Shown here: positions 17,480 through 26,702 of the stretch, piece by piece
Layout: every line of letters starts with the position of its first letter
Numbering within the stretch: position 1 is the stretch's first letter
DNA from: Tenacibaculum soleae
GTDB lineage: Bacteria > Bacteroidota > Bacteroidia > Flavobacteriales > Flavobacteriaceae
Length of the DNA: 64,000 nucleotides
Assembly: GCF_001693415.1 (NCBI RefSeq)
Contig: NZ_MAKX01000001.1
Location: 620,300-684,299, forward strand
Direction: 5' to 3'
The notes under the pieces: generated by a model
Databases searched by the model: none
Seen by the model: only the letters and a program-made list of their open reading frames with translations
Told to the model about the DNA's origin: nothing
Translations under genes and position numbers: made by a program

Positions 17480-18421
17480 TTAATTAGGCTTTGGTGTAAC
17501 TTTTAAAAAGTTAATAGCGGTTTCTTCATCTTTTTTTAATTGGATAACTAAATCATTTACTGAATTGAATTTTTGCTCATCTCTTAAAAAATATAACAAT
17601 TCAATGGTAAGCGTTTGATTGTATAAGTTGGCATTGAAATTAAAAAAATGAACTTCAATGGTTTGATGATCTCCGTTAACTGTTGGTCGGTTACCAATAT
17701 TCATCATGCCGAATATAGTACTGTTATCAATTATAGATTGTACAATATAAACTCCTGTTTTAGGAATTAATTTATAGGTTTCTAAAACATTAATATTTGC
17801 GGTTGGAAACCCAATTTGTCCACCCAATTGTTTTCCATTAACTACTTTACCTGTTAATGAAAAATTATATCCTAAATAATTATTTGCCGTTTTTAGTTGT
17901 CCGTTAGCAAGGGCTTTTCTAATTTTAGTTGAACTTACCGAAACTTCATCAATATCTTGTGCTGGGATTTCTTCGACTGTGAAATCATATAAATGAGAAT
18001 ATTCGGTTAATTGCTCAATATTACCTTCACGGTTTTTACCAAAATGATGATCATAGCCAATAATTAATTTCGATGTGTTTAGTTGATTAACTAAAATATC
18101 ACGAACAAAATCTAAGGCGGTAAGCCTTGAAAACTCTTTACTAAAAGGGTGAATAATTAAATAATCTAACCCTAGTTTTTCCAGGTATTGTGCGCGTTCA
18201 TCAATTGTGTTAATCAGTTTTATAGATAAATCTTTCTGTAAAACCATCCGCGGATGCGGAAAAAAAGTTAATAAAACAGCTTTTTTATTTGTTTTCTTAG
18301 CTTCGTCAACTAATTCTTTTATGATTTTTTGATGCCCAATATGCACCCCATCAAAAGTACCAATAGTGACTATTGTTTTTTGGGTTGGAGTAAAATCGAA
18401 AATAGAGTGAATAACTTTCAA
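17480..18421 (-). CDS. ribF: Bifunctional riboflavin kinase / FMN adenylyltransferase
   Basis: Makes FMN and then FAD from riboflavin. The N-terminal adenylyltransferase shows TIGTFDGVHIGHQ and a later SSTKIRKALANGQL. The C-terminal kinase has GKVVNGKQLGGQIGFPTANI. I choose the TTG at 18421 (313 residues, LKVIHSIFDF), because the next upstream TTG (18442) is itself the last three bases of a TATTTTTG -7 box at 18440-18447 and could not be transcribed from it. No ATG is available nearby. No FMN riboswitch is seen upstream. Confidence 0.94.
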   Translation of the reverse strand: MKVIHSIFDFTPTQKTIVTIGTFDGVHIGHQKIIKELVDEAKKTNKKAVLLTFFPHPRMVLQKDLSIKLINTIDERAQYLEKLGLDYLIIHPFSKEFSRLTALDFVRDILVNQLNTSKLIIGYDHHFGKNREGNIEQLTEYSHLYDFTVEEIPAQDIDEVSVSSTKIRKALANGQLKTANNYLGYNFSLTGKVVNGKQLGGQIGFPTANINVLETYKLIPKTGVYIVQSIIDNSTIFGMMNIGNRPTVNGDHQTIEVHFFNFNANLYNQTLTIELLYFLRDEQKFNSVNDLVIQLKKDEETAINFLKVTPKPN

Positions 18422-18439
18422 AGTAGTACAAAATTTAAG

Positions 18440-18447
18440 CAAAAATA
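18440..18447 (-). promoter_or_regulatory. -7 box of ribF
   Basis: The minus strand reads TATTTTTG, ending 18 bases before the TTG start at 18421. Its position argues against the longer ribF frame. Confidence 0.5.
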
Positions 18448-18611
18448 CAATTTGTAAAAGACCTTATATATAATTTGTTAAAATAAACTTATAAAATAAT
18501 GAAAATGATAATAAAAATCAATTAAAATAGGATAGTGATAAAATAAAGGATAAATTTTTACAAATAAAAAAAAATCGTATTTTGCGCTACAGTTAACAAA
18601 TTTTATACATT

Positions 18612-21437
18612 ATGATGAAAAAACTATTTTTGGTTGCATTAGTACTGTTTGGTACGGCAACTATAGTTGCTCAGACGACCATAACAGGTACGGTAAATGA
18701 CGCATCTCTTGGAGGACCATTACCAGGAGCAAACATTAAGGTTTTAAGAAAATCTGTAGGAACATCTACTGATTTTAATGGAAAGTTTACCATGACGGTA
18801 ACTGATACTCCGCCTTTCACAATTGAAGTATCATCTTTAGGATACCAGTCAAAAAACGTTGAAATAACTAAAAATAATCAAGTTGTTGAGGTTAGTTTAA
18901 CTGAAAATGCAACATCTTTAGACGAAGTTGTAATTTCAGCTTCTAGAACTCCAGAACGTATTATGGAATCTCCAGTTACGGTTGAAAGAATGGATGCTAG
19001 AGCAATTAGAAATACATCTTCTCCTTCTTTTTACGATGGTTTAGAAAATTTAAAAGGAGTAGATATTAACTCTAACAGTTTAACATTTAAATCGGTAAAT
19101 ACACGTGGTTTTGCAACGTTTGCAAATGAGCGTTTTATGCAGTTAGTAGATGGTATGGATAATTCATCTCCAGCCTTAAACTTTGCATTAGGTAACCTTT
19201 TAGGAATGTCTGAATTAGATGTAAAAACAGTAGAGTTATTACCAGGAGCTTCATCTGCATTATACGGAGCAAATGCATTTAACGGAATTATGTTTATGAC
19301 TAGTAAAAGTCCTTTTGATGATCAAGGAATCAGCTATGTGTTAAAAACAGGAATGACAAGTCAAGAAGCGGCTGGAAACAATATGTTTTACGATACAAGC
19401 ATTCGTATGGCACATGCTTTTAGTGATAAATTTGCAGCAAAGGCAACATTATCTTACTTAAAAGGTGAAGAATGGCATGCAACTGATTATAGAGATGAAA
19501 AAGATTTAACTTCTCTAAATCACTCAACTAACCCTAACTATAATGGTTTAAACACTTATGGTGACGAGGTTTCTCAAGATATGTATTCTGTAGGAGAATT
19601 ATTAGTTGGAGCTGGGCGTTTACCTGCAGCTGCACTTGCAGCTTTACCAGCAAAAGGAACACAATCTGTCTCAAGAACAGGATATACAGACGTTGATTTA
19701 ATGACTAATGAAGCTAAGAGTGTAAAATTTGGTGGTTCATTACATTACAGACCTTGGGGGAATGATCGTTTAGAAATTATTTGGAATTCTAAGTATGGTA
19801 CCGGTAACACTATTTACCAAGGACAAAACAGATATAATATCCAGAATTTTTACATGGAGCAACATAAATTAGAATTTAAAGGTAAAAGTTTCTTTGTTCG
19901 TGGTTACATGACAAAGGAAGATGCTGGAGATTCTTATGATACTCGTTTTGCTGCAATTAATATCAACCGAGCATGGAAAGGAGATACACAATGGTTTGGT
20001 GAGTATGTAGGTGCTTATGCACAAGCATTTGGAGGGGCTATACCAAGTGTTCCTGCAGGTAACGGTCCTTTAGCACATTCAATCGCCCGTTCTCAAGCTG
20101 ATGCAGGAAGATTTGAGCCAGGATCAAGTGCTTATAATTCAGCTTTTGAAAAAGTTAAGCAAGATCCAGATTTAGCAACAGGTTCTAAATTTCAAGATGA
20201 GACAAAACTATACCACGTAGATGCAAATTTAAATTTACAAGATTATATTGATTGGGCTGAAGTACAAGTAGGTGGTTCATACAGACAATATGTATTAAAT
20301 TCAGGCGGAACAATTTTTACAGATTATGATGGTCCTATTGATTATGACGAATATGGTGTATATACACAAATTCAGAAAAAATTAATGGAAGATCGTTTAA
20401 AAGTTACAGCTTCTGCTCGTTATGATAAAGCACAAAACTTTAAAGGTAATGTATCACCTCGTTTATCATTGGCTTATGCAGCAGGTGAAGATAAAAACCA
20501 CAACTTTAGAGCCTCAGTACAAACAGGTTTTAGAAACCCAACAACACAAGATCAATATATTGGTTTAGATGCTGGTAATGGTATATTATTAGGTACAGCT
20601 CCTGACAATATTGATAGATATACATCTACTCCATATAATTTAAGTACTGGAGGTACAGCTGTATTAACAGGTAGAATGGCATATGAAAACTCATACACTG
20701 AGGCTTCAGCTGGAGCATTTGCAGCAGCAGTAGCTAGTGGTACACCATTACCAACAGCAGTAGCTTTATTAGAAAAATCTGATGTAGATTTTGTAAAACC
20801 AGAGCACGTTACTGCGTTTGAAGTAGGTTATAGAGGGGTTGTTAAAGGGATTGCAATTGATTTAAACGTATACTACAACAAGTACAAAGATTTTATTGCT
20901 GCTGAAAATGTAGCAGCACCATTATATGGTACAGTTGGAGCTCCAGATTTTATGGCAATTGCAGCTTTAGGAGCTGGTGACTATAAAGGTGTGGCTTTAG
21001 ATAGTAATTCAGATGAAGATGTGAGTTCTTATGGAGCAACAATTGGTTTAAACACAAAAGTATTAGACGGTTTTAATGTAGGTTTAAACTATACATATTC
21101 TAAAATTGATTTAGATGAAGCTGCTGATTTTGAAGCAGGGTTTAATACTCCAGAGCATAAAGTTAAGTTTCAGTTTGGTAAAACTAACATAATTGAAAAC
21201 TTAGGATTTAATGTAAACGTAAGATGGCAAGATGCTTTCTTATGGGAGTCTTCTTTCTACGATGGTATGGTAGATGCTAGAACTGTTGTTGATGCTCAAT
21301 TAAATTATAGAATTCCTTCATGGAAAACTACATTTAAAGTGGGGGCTGCTAATATTGGTGGTAAAGAATACTTTAGTGCACCAGGTGTTGGAGCAATAGG
21401 TTCTCAGTACTTTGTTTCTTGGACAATCAATAACTAA
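18612..21437 (+). CDS. TonB-dependent outer-membrane receptor
   Basis: 941 residues, with an N-terminal signal peptide ending VAQ (about 21). A carboxypeptidase-regulatory-like beta-sandwich domain follows (about 22-105: GTVNDASLGGPLPGANIKV, STDFNGKFTM). Next is the plug domain (about 110-235: LDEVVISASRTPERI, VELLPGASSALYGANAFNG) and a 22-strand-type barrel ending FVSWTINN, whose aromatic-rich end is a usual barrel tail. It imports a substrate across the outer membrane with TonB energy. No SusD partner is adjacent, so a polysaccharide role is not indicated; the substrate cannot be read. A near-consensus -7 box (TATTTTG) lies upstream, and a terminator follows. Confidence 0.95.
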   Translation: MMKKLFLVALVLFGTATIVAQTTITGTVNDASLGGPLPGANIKVLRKSVGTSTDFNGKFTMTVTDTPPFTIEVSSLGYQSKNVEITKNNQVVEVSLTENATSLDEVVISASRTPERIMESPVTVERMDARAIRNTSSPSFYDGLENLKGVDINSNSLTFKSVNTRGFATFANERFMQLVDGMDNSSPALNFALGNLLGMSELDVKTVELLPGASSALYGANAFNGIMFMTSKSPFDDQGISYVLKTGMTSQEAAGNNMFYDTSIRMAHAFSDKFAAKATLSYLKGEEWHATDYRDEKDLTSLNHSTNPNYNGLNTYGDEVSQDMYSVGELLVGAGRLPAAALAALPAKGTQSVSRTGYTDVDLMTNEAKSVKFGGSLHYRPWGNDRLEIIWNSKYGTGNTIYQGQNRYNIQNFYMEQHKLEFKGKSFFVRGYMTKEDAGDSYDTRFAAININRAWKGDTQWFGEYVGAYAQAFGGAIPSVPAGNGPLAHSIARSQADAGRFEPGSSAYNSAFEKVKQDPDLATGSKFQDETKLYHVDANLNLQDYIDWAEVQVGGSYRQYVLNSGGTIFTDYDGPIDYDEYGVYTQIQKKLMEDRLKVTASARYDKAQNFKGNVSPRLSLAYAAGEDKNHNFRASVQTGFRNPTTQDQYIGLDAGNGILLGTAPDNIDRYTSTPYNLSTGGTAVLTGRMAYENSYTEASAGAFAAAVASGTPLPTAVALLEKSDVDFVKPEHVTAFEVGYRGVVKGIAIDLNVYYNKYKDFIAAENVAAPLYGTVGAPDFMAIAALGAGDYKGVALDSNSDEDVSSYGATIGLNTKVLDGFNVGLNYTYSKIDLDEAADFEAGFNTPEHKVKFQFGKTNIIENLGFNVNVRWQDAFLWESSFYDGMVDARTVVDAQLNYRIPSWKTTFKVGAANIGGKEYFSAPGVGAIGSQYFVSWTINN

Positions 21438-21484
21438 GAATAACTTTATGTAACGTACTTAATAGCGTTACGGATAAATAAACT

Positions 21485-21518
21485 AAAAAGGCTTCATTTT
21501 TAAATGAAGCCTTTTTTT
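21485..21518. terminator. Bidirectional terminator after the TonB receptor
   Basis: A GGCTTCATTT / AAATGAAGCC stem flanked by A-run and T-run serves the receptor on the plus strand. On the minus strand it overlaps the stop of the 78-residue gene. Confidence 0.88.
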
Positions 21519-21753
21519 ATTCGTTACTGTTATCAATCCATTCTTTTATTTTTTTATCATTGATAATGTATTTTTTGTACTTATTGTCTCTATACCGATA
21601 ATAAATAAATATAGGCATTAAAATAAAAGCCATAAACAAAACACCCAAACCCATAATTATTTGTGCTTTAGAGTGATTAGTGTTTAATAAGTAAGCGCCA
21701 ATAGCCATCCAACATAAAAAGATGGCAAATAATATTTTGATTAAAGTTTTCAT
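21517..21753 (-). CDS. Small two-helix membrane protein
   Basis: 78 residues with two hydrophobic segments (about 5-24 and 33-52) and a basic, then acidic tail (YYRYRDNKYKKY, WIDNSNE). Its stop codon is embedded in the terminator of the convergent receptor gene. It sits downstream of glyS, whose own terminator at 21783-21813 separates the two, so it likely has a separate promoter. No family recognised. Confidence 0.65.
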   Translation of the reverse strand: MKTLIKILFAIFLCWMAIGAYLLNTNHSKAQIIMGLGVLFMAFILMPIFIYYRYRDNKYKKYIINDKKIKEWIDNSNE

Positions 21754-21782
21754 TTACTGATGATTTTAATTGCTGTAAAAAT

Positions 21783-21813
21783 AAAAATCCTAAACAGATA
21801 GTTTAGGATTTTC
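21783..21813 (-). terminator. Terminator of glyS
   Basis: Arms AAAAATCCTAAAC (21783-21795) and GTTTAGGATTTTC (21801-21813) read as a hairpin followed by a T-run on the minus strand, just past the glyS stop. Confidence 0.8.
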
Positions 21814-21839
21814 TTTTTGAAATTGTAAAAAATAAAAAA

Positions 21840-23381
21840 TTACATTTTTTGTAACCAATTTTTTACAGCTACTTCTTGATTTATAATTTTGTTCAATTCG
21901 GATATTTTAACGCGTTTTTGTTCCATCGTATCTCTATGACGAATGGTAACGCAATTATCATTTAACGTATCATGATCAACAGTAATACAAAAAGGTGTAC
22001 CATTGGCATCCTGACGGCGGTAACGACGACCTACAGCATCTTTTTCATCGTAAGAAACGTTAAAGTCCCATTTTAAATCGTCCATTATTTTACGCGCAAT
22101 TTCTGGTAAACCATCTTTTTTAACTAATGGCAAGATAGCTGCTTTTACTGGTGCTAAAATAGCAGGTAACTTTAAAACGGTTCTGGTTGTCCCGTTCTCT
22201 AAAGTTTCCTCTTGTAATGCGTTTGAAAATACCGCTAAAAACATTCTATCTAATCCGATTGAAGTTTCTACTACATATGGCGTATAACTTTGGTTATCTT
22301 CATGGTCAAAATATTGTAATTTTTTTCCTGAAAATTCTTCATGTGCTTTTAAATCGAAGTCTGTACGTGAATGAATTCCTTCTAATTCTTTAAATCCAAA
22401 AGGAAATTTAAATTCAATATCAGCAGCATTATCTGCATAGTGTGCTAATTTTTCATGATCATGAAAACGATAATTGTCAGCACCCATACCTAGTGATAAA
22501 TGCCATTTTAAACGTGTTTCTTTCCATTTATTATACCATTCTTCTTGTGTTCCTGGTTTTACAAAAAATTGCATTTCCATCTGTTCAAATTCACGCATTC
22601 TAAAAATAAATTGACGCGCAACAATTTCGTTACGAAAAGCTTTACCGGTTTGTGCAATTCCGAAAGGAATTTTCATTCGACCAGTTTTTTGAACGTTTAA
22701 AAAGTTTACAAAAATACCTTGTGCTGTTTCTGGACGTAAATATAAATCCATTGCACTTTCGGCGGATGCACCTAATTTAGTACCAAACATTAAGTTGAAT
22801 TGTTTAACCTCTGTCCAGTTTTTAGAACCTGTTAACGGATCGGCAATTTCTAATTCTTCAATTAATAATTTTACATCATCTAAATCTTCGTTTTCTAGAG
22901 ATTTCCCTAAGCGAGATAAAATGGTATTTATTTTTTCTTGATAGCCTAAAACACGACCATTGGTAGTAATAAATTCATCTTTATTAAAAGAGTCTCCAAA
23001 GCGTTTTGCAGCTTTTTTAACTTCTTTTTCAATTTTTCCTTCAATTTTAAGACAATAGTCCTCTACTAAAACATCGGCTCTATATCTTTTTTTTGAATCT
23101 TTGTTATCAATCAATGGATCATTAAAGGCATCTACGTGGCCTGAAGCCTTCCAAGTGGTTGGATGCATTAATATTGAGGCATCGATACCAACAATGTTTT
23201 CATGCATTTGCACCATTGCTTTCCACCAATAATCTCTAATGTTTTTCTTTAACTCTACTCCGTTTTGAGCATAATCGTATACGGCACTTAATCCGTCATA
23301 TATTTCAGAAGATTGAAATACATAACCGTATTCTTTTGCGTGCGATAATACTTTTTTAAATTGATCTTCTTGTTTTGCCAT
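21840..23381 (-). CDS. glyS: Glycyl-tRNA synthetase, homodimeric type
   Basis: 513-residue class II enzyme of the alpha2 type (archaeal/eukaryal-like single chain), not the alpha2beta2 GlyQS pair. It shows YGYVFQSSEIYDGLSAVYDY, YLRPETAQGIFVNF, IPFGIAQTGKAFRNEIVARQFIFRMREFEQMEMQFF and VVETSIGLDRM, plus the anticodon-binding C-terminal domain. Two Bacteroidota-type insertions are within the normal length. A TATTTTTG -7 box at 23386-23393 lies four bases before the ATG, so the leader is minimal. Confidence 0.97.
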   Translation of the reverse strand: MAKQEDQFKKVLSHAKEYGYVFQSSEIYDGLSAVYDYAQNGVELKKNIRDYWWKAMVQMHENIVGIDASILMHPTTWKASGHVDAFNDPLIDNKDSKKRYRADVLVEDYCLKIEGKIEKEVKKAAKRFGDSFNKDEFITTNGRVLGYQEKINTILSRLGKSLENEDLDDVKLLIEELEIADPLTGSKNWTEVKQFNLMFGTKLGASAESAMDLYLRPETAQGIFVNFLNVQKTGRMKIPFGIAQTGKAFRNEIVARQFIFRMREFEQMEMQFFVKPGTQEEWYNKWKETRLKWHLSLGMGADNYRFHDHEKLAHYADNAADIEFKFPFGFKELEGIHSRTDFDLKAHEEFSGKKLQYFDHEDNQSYTPYVVETSIGLDRMFLAVFSNALQEETLENGTTRTVLKLPAILAPVKAAILPLVKKDGLPEIARKIMDDLKWDFNVSYDEKDAVGRRYRRQDANGTPFCITVDHDTLNDNCVTIRHRDTMEQKRVKISELNKIINQEVAVKNWLQKM

Positions 23382-23427
23382 ACTGCAAAAATAAAAGAAG
23401 GTTTTAAACTAATACCATTCTAAAAGA

Positions 23428-23463
23428 AAAAAGTGAAGAATTTGTGTAAATTCTTCACTTTTT
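23428..23463 (-). terminator. Terminator after the coiled-coil paralog pair
   Basis: A perfect 16-bp stem (23428-23443 with 23448-23463) and GTGT loop, flanked by A-run and T-run, lies after the stop at 23481 on the minus strand. Confidence 0.88.
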
Positions 23464-23480
23464 CTGTTGTTTTAAGTGTT

Positions 23481-24380
23481 TTATTTAAGATTAAGTGCTG
23501 TAGCTCCTGAGTAAACGCCATCTACAAAAGCACTCACAGTATATTTACCTTTATTAATGTCATCTCTGTTAACTAAAACTAATGAAACAAGGCTCAGCCT
23601 ATCGTTATTATAATTTACTTCAATAGAGTCGGTGTATTGTACTTTTCCTCCGTCTTTTAATTTGGTAACTCCTTTTGGAGCGATTACTTTTTTATTTTGG
23701 TCTATAATTTGAATATAAACAGATTTTTCTCCTGAACTGGCAACTAAGTTTTTTAATAAATCGAAGTTAATTTTAAAAGCATCTGTCTTACTAGACCTTG
23801 AAGTGGAGGTTAGTTTTCCACTACTACGTTCTTTCATGGCAACAACTTTAACAGAACTAGTTTTAATAACTCCACCAAGTGCTATTTTGGTTTCCATTTT
23901 TCTTTGTTTTTCTTCTAGTTCCTTGTTCTTTTCAGTTAAAGAAGTATTGATTGTTTCTTTTTGTTGTAAAATTTCATTGGTAATAATATTCTCTTGAGCT
24001 AATACATGATTGGCTGTGTTAAGTGAATCTACTCGAATAAACAAATTTCTGTTTTCACGCTCTAAAGTGGTAATCTTTTTTCGATATTTTATGATTAAAT
24101 CATAATTGTCTATTCGTAAATTTTTAATAGAATCGCGAAGATTATTCATTTTAACAAGTTCAACTTTTAGGCGTTTAGAAAGACGTTTTTTACGTACAAC
24201 TACATCTGTATAGTCTTTTATCATTTCGTCTAGTTCTTTTTCTAAATCAGCTCTTTCTTGCTGAAATATTTCCTGTAAGTCGTTGTATTGACTGGTTTTT
24301 TGAAATGAATATAGTGTTAGGAAGAGGGTTATTACAAGTAATAAAACTACAAACGCGTTTTTTCTTTTTTGAGGGGTCAT
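23481..24380 (-). CDS. Membrane-anchored coiled-coil protein, paralog 2
   Basis: 299 residues: one N-terminal membrane anchor (about 9-25), a long charged coiled coil (about 30-168), and a C-terminal beta-rich domain (about 172-299). The latter starts VIKTSSVKVVAMKERSSGKLTSTSRSSKTDAFKI and ends VDGVYSGATALNLK. The 299-residue neighbour upstream has the same layout and the near-identical core motif. The mature protein would project from the inner membrane into the periplasm. I do not recognise a named family. Its mRNA leader carries six Cs between UAACUAA and the ATG (24388-24393). Confidence 0.82.
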   Translation of the reverse strand: MTPQKRKNAFVVLLLVITLFLTLYSFQKTSQYNDLQEIFQQERADLEKELDEMIKDYTDVVVRKKRLSKRLKVELVKMNNLRDSIKNLRIDNYDLIIKYRKKITTLERENRNLFIRVDSLNTANHVLAQENIITNEILQQKETINTSLTEKNKELEEKQRKMETKIALGGVIKTSSVKVVAMKERSSGKLTSTSRSSKTDAFKINFDLLKNLVASSGEKSVYIQIIDQNKKVIAPKGVTKLKDGGKVQYTDSIEVNYNNDRLSLVSLVLVNRDDINKGKYTVSAFVDGVYSGATALNLK

Positions 24381-24423
24381 AATTTAAGGGGGGTTAGTTA
24401 GCTATATCGTTTTTATGTCATTG

Positions 24424-25323
24424 TTATTTAAGTTCTATAGATGTACTTTTTGCATAAAAGCCATCAACAAAAACATTAATTTTGTAGAGGCCTTTATTAA
24501 TTTTATTTCTATTTACATTAATAAATGATACTATCGAAAGCTGTTTATTATGATATTTAGCAGCTAATATATCGTTGCAAAGTATTTTATCTTTGTTTTT
24601 TAAGGTTACTTCTTTTGCAGGAAAAAGTACGTTTTTATTATTTATTATTTGAATGTAAATAGGTTTAGGCCCTGGGCTAATAATATTATTTTCTAACAGA
24701 TTAAATTCTATTTTAAAAGCATCTGTTTTGTTAGATCTAGAGGTAGAAGTATGTTTGCCACTCCTTCTTTTTTTCATCGCTACTACCTTTATTGATGAAA
24801 TTTCAATAATTTCTGCAATTGCAATTTTTTGTTTCAACTCTTTTTTTTGCTGATCTAAGGAATTGTTTTTATGTTTTAATTTAATATTTTGCTTTTCTTT
24901 TGTAATTAAAACTTCAGTTACACTATCATTTTTTGTTAATAATTGATTATTTATTAAGTTTAAAGAATCTATATGGTTAAAAAGAGCTTTATTTTGAGTA
25001 ACTAATTCTGAAATTCGTCTACGATAAAAACGAAACGATCTATAATCACTAGTTCTTAAGCTATTAATGGTGTCTTTAAGTTTTATAATATCATAAAGCT
25101 TATTGCTTAGGTTTAAAGAAATATTATTATTGTTTGAAACAGCCGTTTCATAATCCTTTATAACACTATTTAACTCTGTTTCTAACTCTTTTTTTTCTAT
25201 TTTAAAAGCATCCTTTAAATCAGCATATTCACTAGCATTTTGATACGATAATAGCCCAATGGTAATAATCAACACAAGTAAAAAGGCTATAAAACCAGTA
25301 TTCTTTATTTTTGTAGTACTCAT
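24424..25323 (-). CDS. Membrane-anchored coiled-coil protein, paralog 1
   Basis: 299 residues with the same plan: anchor at about 10-26, coiled coil at about 32-165, C-terminal domain with SSIKVVAMKKRRSGKHTSTSRSNKTDAFKI-type core and a VDGFYAKSTSIELK end. It starts 6 bp after the methyltransferase stop; the spacer is CCCCCA. It is 43 bp upstream of its paralog, so the three genes form an operon. Conservation is strongest in the SxKVVAMK...SGK..STSRS..KTDAFKI block, suggesting a binding surface. Function unknown. Confidence 0.82.
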   Translation of the reverse strand: MSTTKIKNTGFIAFLLVLIITIGLLSYQNASEYADLKDAFKIEKKELETELNSVIKDYETAVSNNNNISLNLSNKLYDIIKLKDTINSLRTSDYRSFRFYRRRISELVTQNKALFNHIDSLNLINNQLLTKNDSVTEVLITKEKQNIKLKHKNNSLDQQKKELKQKIAIAEIIEISSIKVVAMKKRRSGKHTSTSRSNKTDAFKIEFNLLENNIISPGPKPIYIQIINNKNVLFPAKEVTLKNKDKILCNDILAAKYHNKQLSIVSFINVNRNKINKGLYKINVFVDGFYAKSTSIELK

Positions 25324-25329
25324 TGGGGG

Positions 25330-25926
25330 TTACAAGGAATATTTTGATGTATTTGGCACTAATATACTATTTTTTACACAGTTATAAATAAATGCTGGTG
25401 GAAAATTAAGTGGCTCAAAACTTAGTTTAATATTTTTACCAAAAACTTTTTGTAGTTTCTGATAATAAGTTAGGCTGTATTGGTATTGAATAAATAAGCC
25501 ATTATTATTTAAAGCCTGATGACTTTTAAGTAGAATATTATGTGATATTTTTTTAGGAAGAATAGTTAAGGGTAAACTAGAAATTATATAATCAACATTT
25601 GTAAAACCAAGTTTTTTTATTTCGGGAATTATTTTTTCGGCAGAAGCTTTTAAAATAATTAATTGTGGATGCTTTATTTTGTTCAATTCGTTGTAAAATA
25701 CGGTATTAATTTCAAAACATATTAATACGGTATTTGGTTGTATTTTATTTAAAATAGCATGGGTTATCGCACCATTTCCAGGGCCTAGTTCAACAATAAC
25801 TTTTGCTTTTTTAAAAGTGATATCTTTAAGCATTTTATTAGCTAAATACTTAGAGCTAGGTACAATTGTACCAGATGTTTTGTAGTTTTTTATAGCTTCT
25901 TTAAAAAAATTAAATCTTTTACTCAA
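25330..25926 (-). CDS. SAM-dependent methyltransferase, phospholipid N-methyltransferase-like
   Basis: 198 residues with the opening FFKEAIKNYKTSGTIVPSSKYLANKML and SAM motif I VIVELGPGNGAITHAIL (about 42-58). This resembles the PmtA/rRNA-dimethylase-like group that methylates phosphatidylethanolamine. The NPPY-type position reads SSLPLTILP, as in PmtA-like proteins rather than RsmA. It heads the operon with the two coiled-coil membrane proteins and is divergent from comF. The substrate is inferred from fold similarity only. Confidence 0.78.
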   Translation of the reverse strand: MSKRFNFFKEAIKNYKTSGTIVPSSKYLANKMLKDITFKKAKVIVELGPGNGAITHAILNKIQPNTVLICFEINTVFYNELNKIKHPQLIILKASAEKIIPEIKKLGFTNVDYIISSLPLTILPKKISHNILLKSHQALNNNGLFIQYQYSLTYYQKLQKVFGKNIKLSFEPLNFPPAFIYNCVKNSILVPNTSKYSL

Positions 25927-25980
25927 AATGTAGTTTTATTATGTTTTTTGTATATTTCTGTGAAAAATTTGCTTGTAAAT

Positions 25981-26673
25981 ATGCAATATTTAAAAGACAT
26001 ATTCTATTTATTTTATCCTAATTTATGTGTTAATTGTTGTGTAACATTATTACAAAACGAACAATATTTATGCACATTATGTAATAATCAATTACCTATT
26101 ATAAATGACAATGAATATGTAAATAATACGTTATTGACGCCTTTTTATGGTAAGGTATCGGTTAAACATGTACGCTCCTTTATATATTATCACAAAAAAG
26201 GTATTAGTCAAAAAATTATTCATGAAATAAAATATAAAAGCCAGCCTGAACTAGGAATATTTATTGCCAATTGGTTTGGCGAATGTTTAAAGAAGTCAGG
26301 TGTTTTTAGTGAAATAGATTATATTGTTCCAGTGCCATTGCACAAAAAAAAGAGGCAAAAAAGAGGGTACAATCAGCTTACAATGTTCGGACAAAGATTA
26401 AGCGAAATTTTAAATATTGAATATAAGCCAGCAGTTTTAGTAAAAACATCAATTACAAAAACACAAACATTTAAGCATCGTTTTGAACGTTTTTTAGATG
26501 TAAAAACAACGTTTGAGCTAATTGATGTTGAAATATTTAAAAACAAACATATTTTGTTAATTGATGATGTAATTACCACTGGAGCAACTTTAGTAGCTTG
26601 TAGTAAAGAATTATTAAAAGTAAAAAATATTACGATAAGCATTGCTACGATGGCATATACTAAAAAAGGATAA
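25981..26673 (+). CDS. comF: ComF family phosphoribosyltransferase-like protein
   Basis: 230 residues from the ATG at 25981; a TTG at 25948 is less likely. An N-terminal zinc-ribbon-like segment has LCVNC and LCTLC. A type I phosphoribosyltransferase domain follows, with VPVPLHKKKRQKRGYNQ and the PRPP loop HILLIDDVITTGATL near 198-212. ComF proteins are linked to natural DNA uptake and possibly to nucleotide salvage; the enzymatic role is uncertain. It stands divergent from the methyltransferase and 29 bp before the Ig-like lipoprotein gene. Confidence 0.9.
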   Translation: MQYLKDIFYLFYPNLCVNCCVTLLQNEQYLCTLCNNQLPIINDNEYVNNTLLTPFYGKVSVKHVRSFIYYHKKGISQKIIHEIKYKSQPELGIFIANWFGECLKKSGVFSEIDYIVPVPLHKKKRQKRGYNQLTMFGQRLSEILNIEYKPAVLVKTSITKTQTFKHRFERFLDVKTTFELIDVEIFKNKHILLIDDVITTGATLVACSKELLKVKNITISIATMAYTKKG

Positions 26674-26694
26674 TTTTTGTTGCTGTTATTTTAG

Positions 26695-26702
26695 TACTTT
26701 TG
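26695..26702 (+). promoter_or_regulatory. -7 box directly before the Ig-like lipoprotein gene
   Basis: TACTTTTG fits TAnnTTTG and abuts the ATG at 26703, placing the expected transcript start inside the annotated frame and favouring the in-frame GTG at 26727. Confidence 0.45.

Noticed and set aside
17459..17480. G6 run after ribF as a possible target or regulatory element
   Set aside because: A C6 run on the ribF transcript next to AT-rich sequence can form a weak hairpin, but no pattern or partner supports a function.
18422..18611. FMN riboswitch upstream of ribF
   Set aside because: No conserved aptamer pattern is visible; the leader from the -7 box is only a few bases long.
24393..24400. 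Eight-base complementarity between the sRNA (GTTAGTTA) and the leader of the gene at 23481-24380 (mRNA UAACUAAC)
   Set aside because: Eight AT-rich bases are expected by chance in 64 kb. The adjacent C-runs would not pair, so a target claim is not justified.
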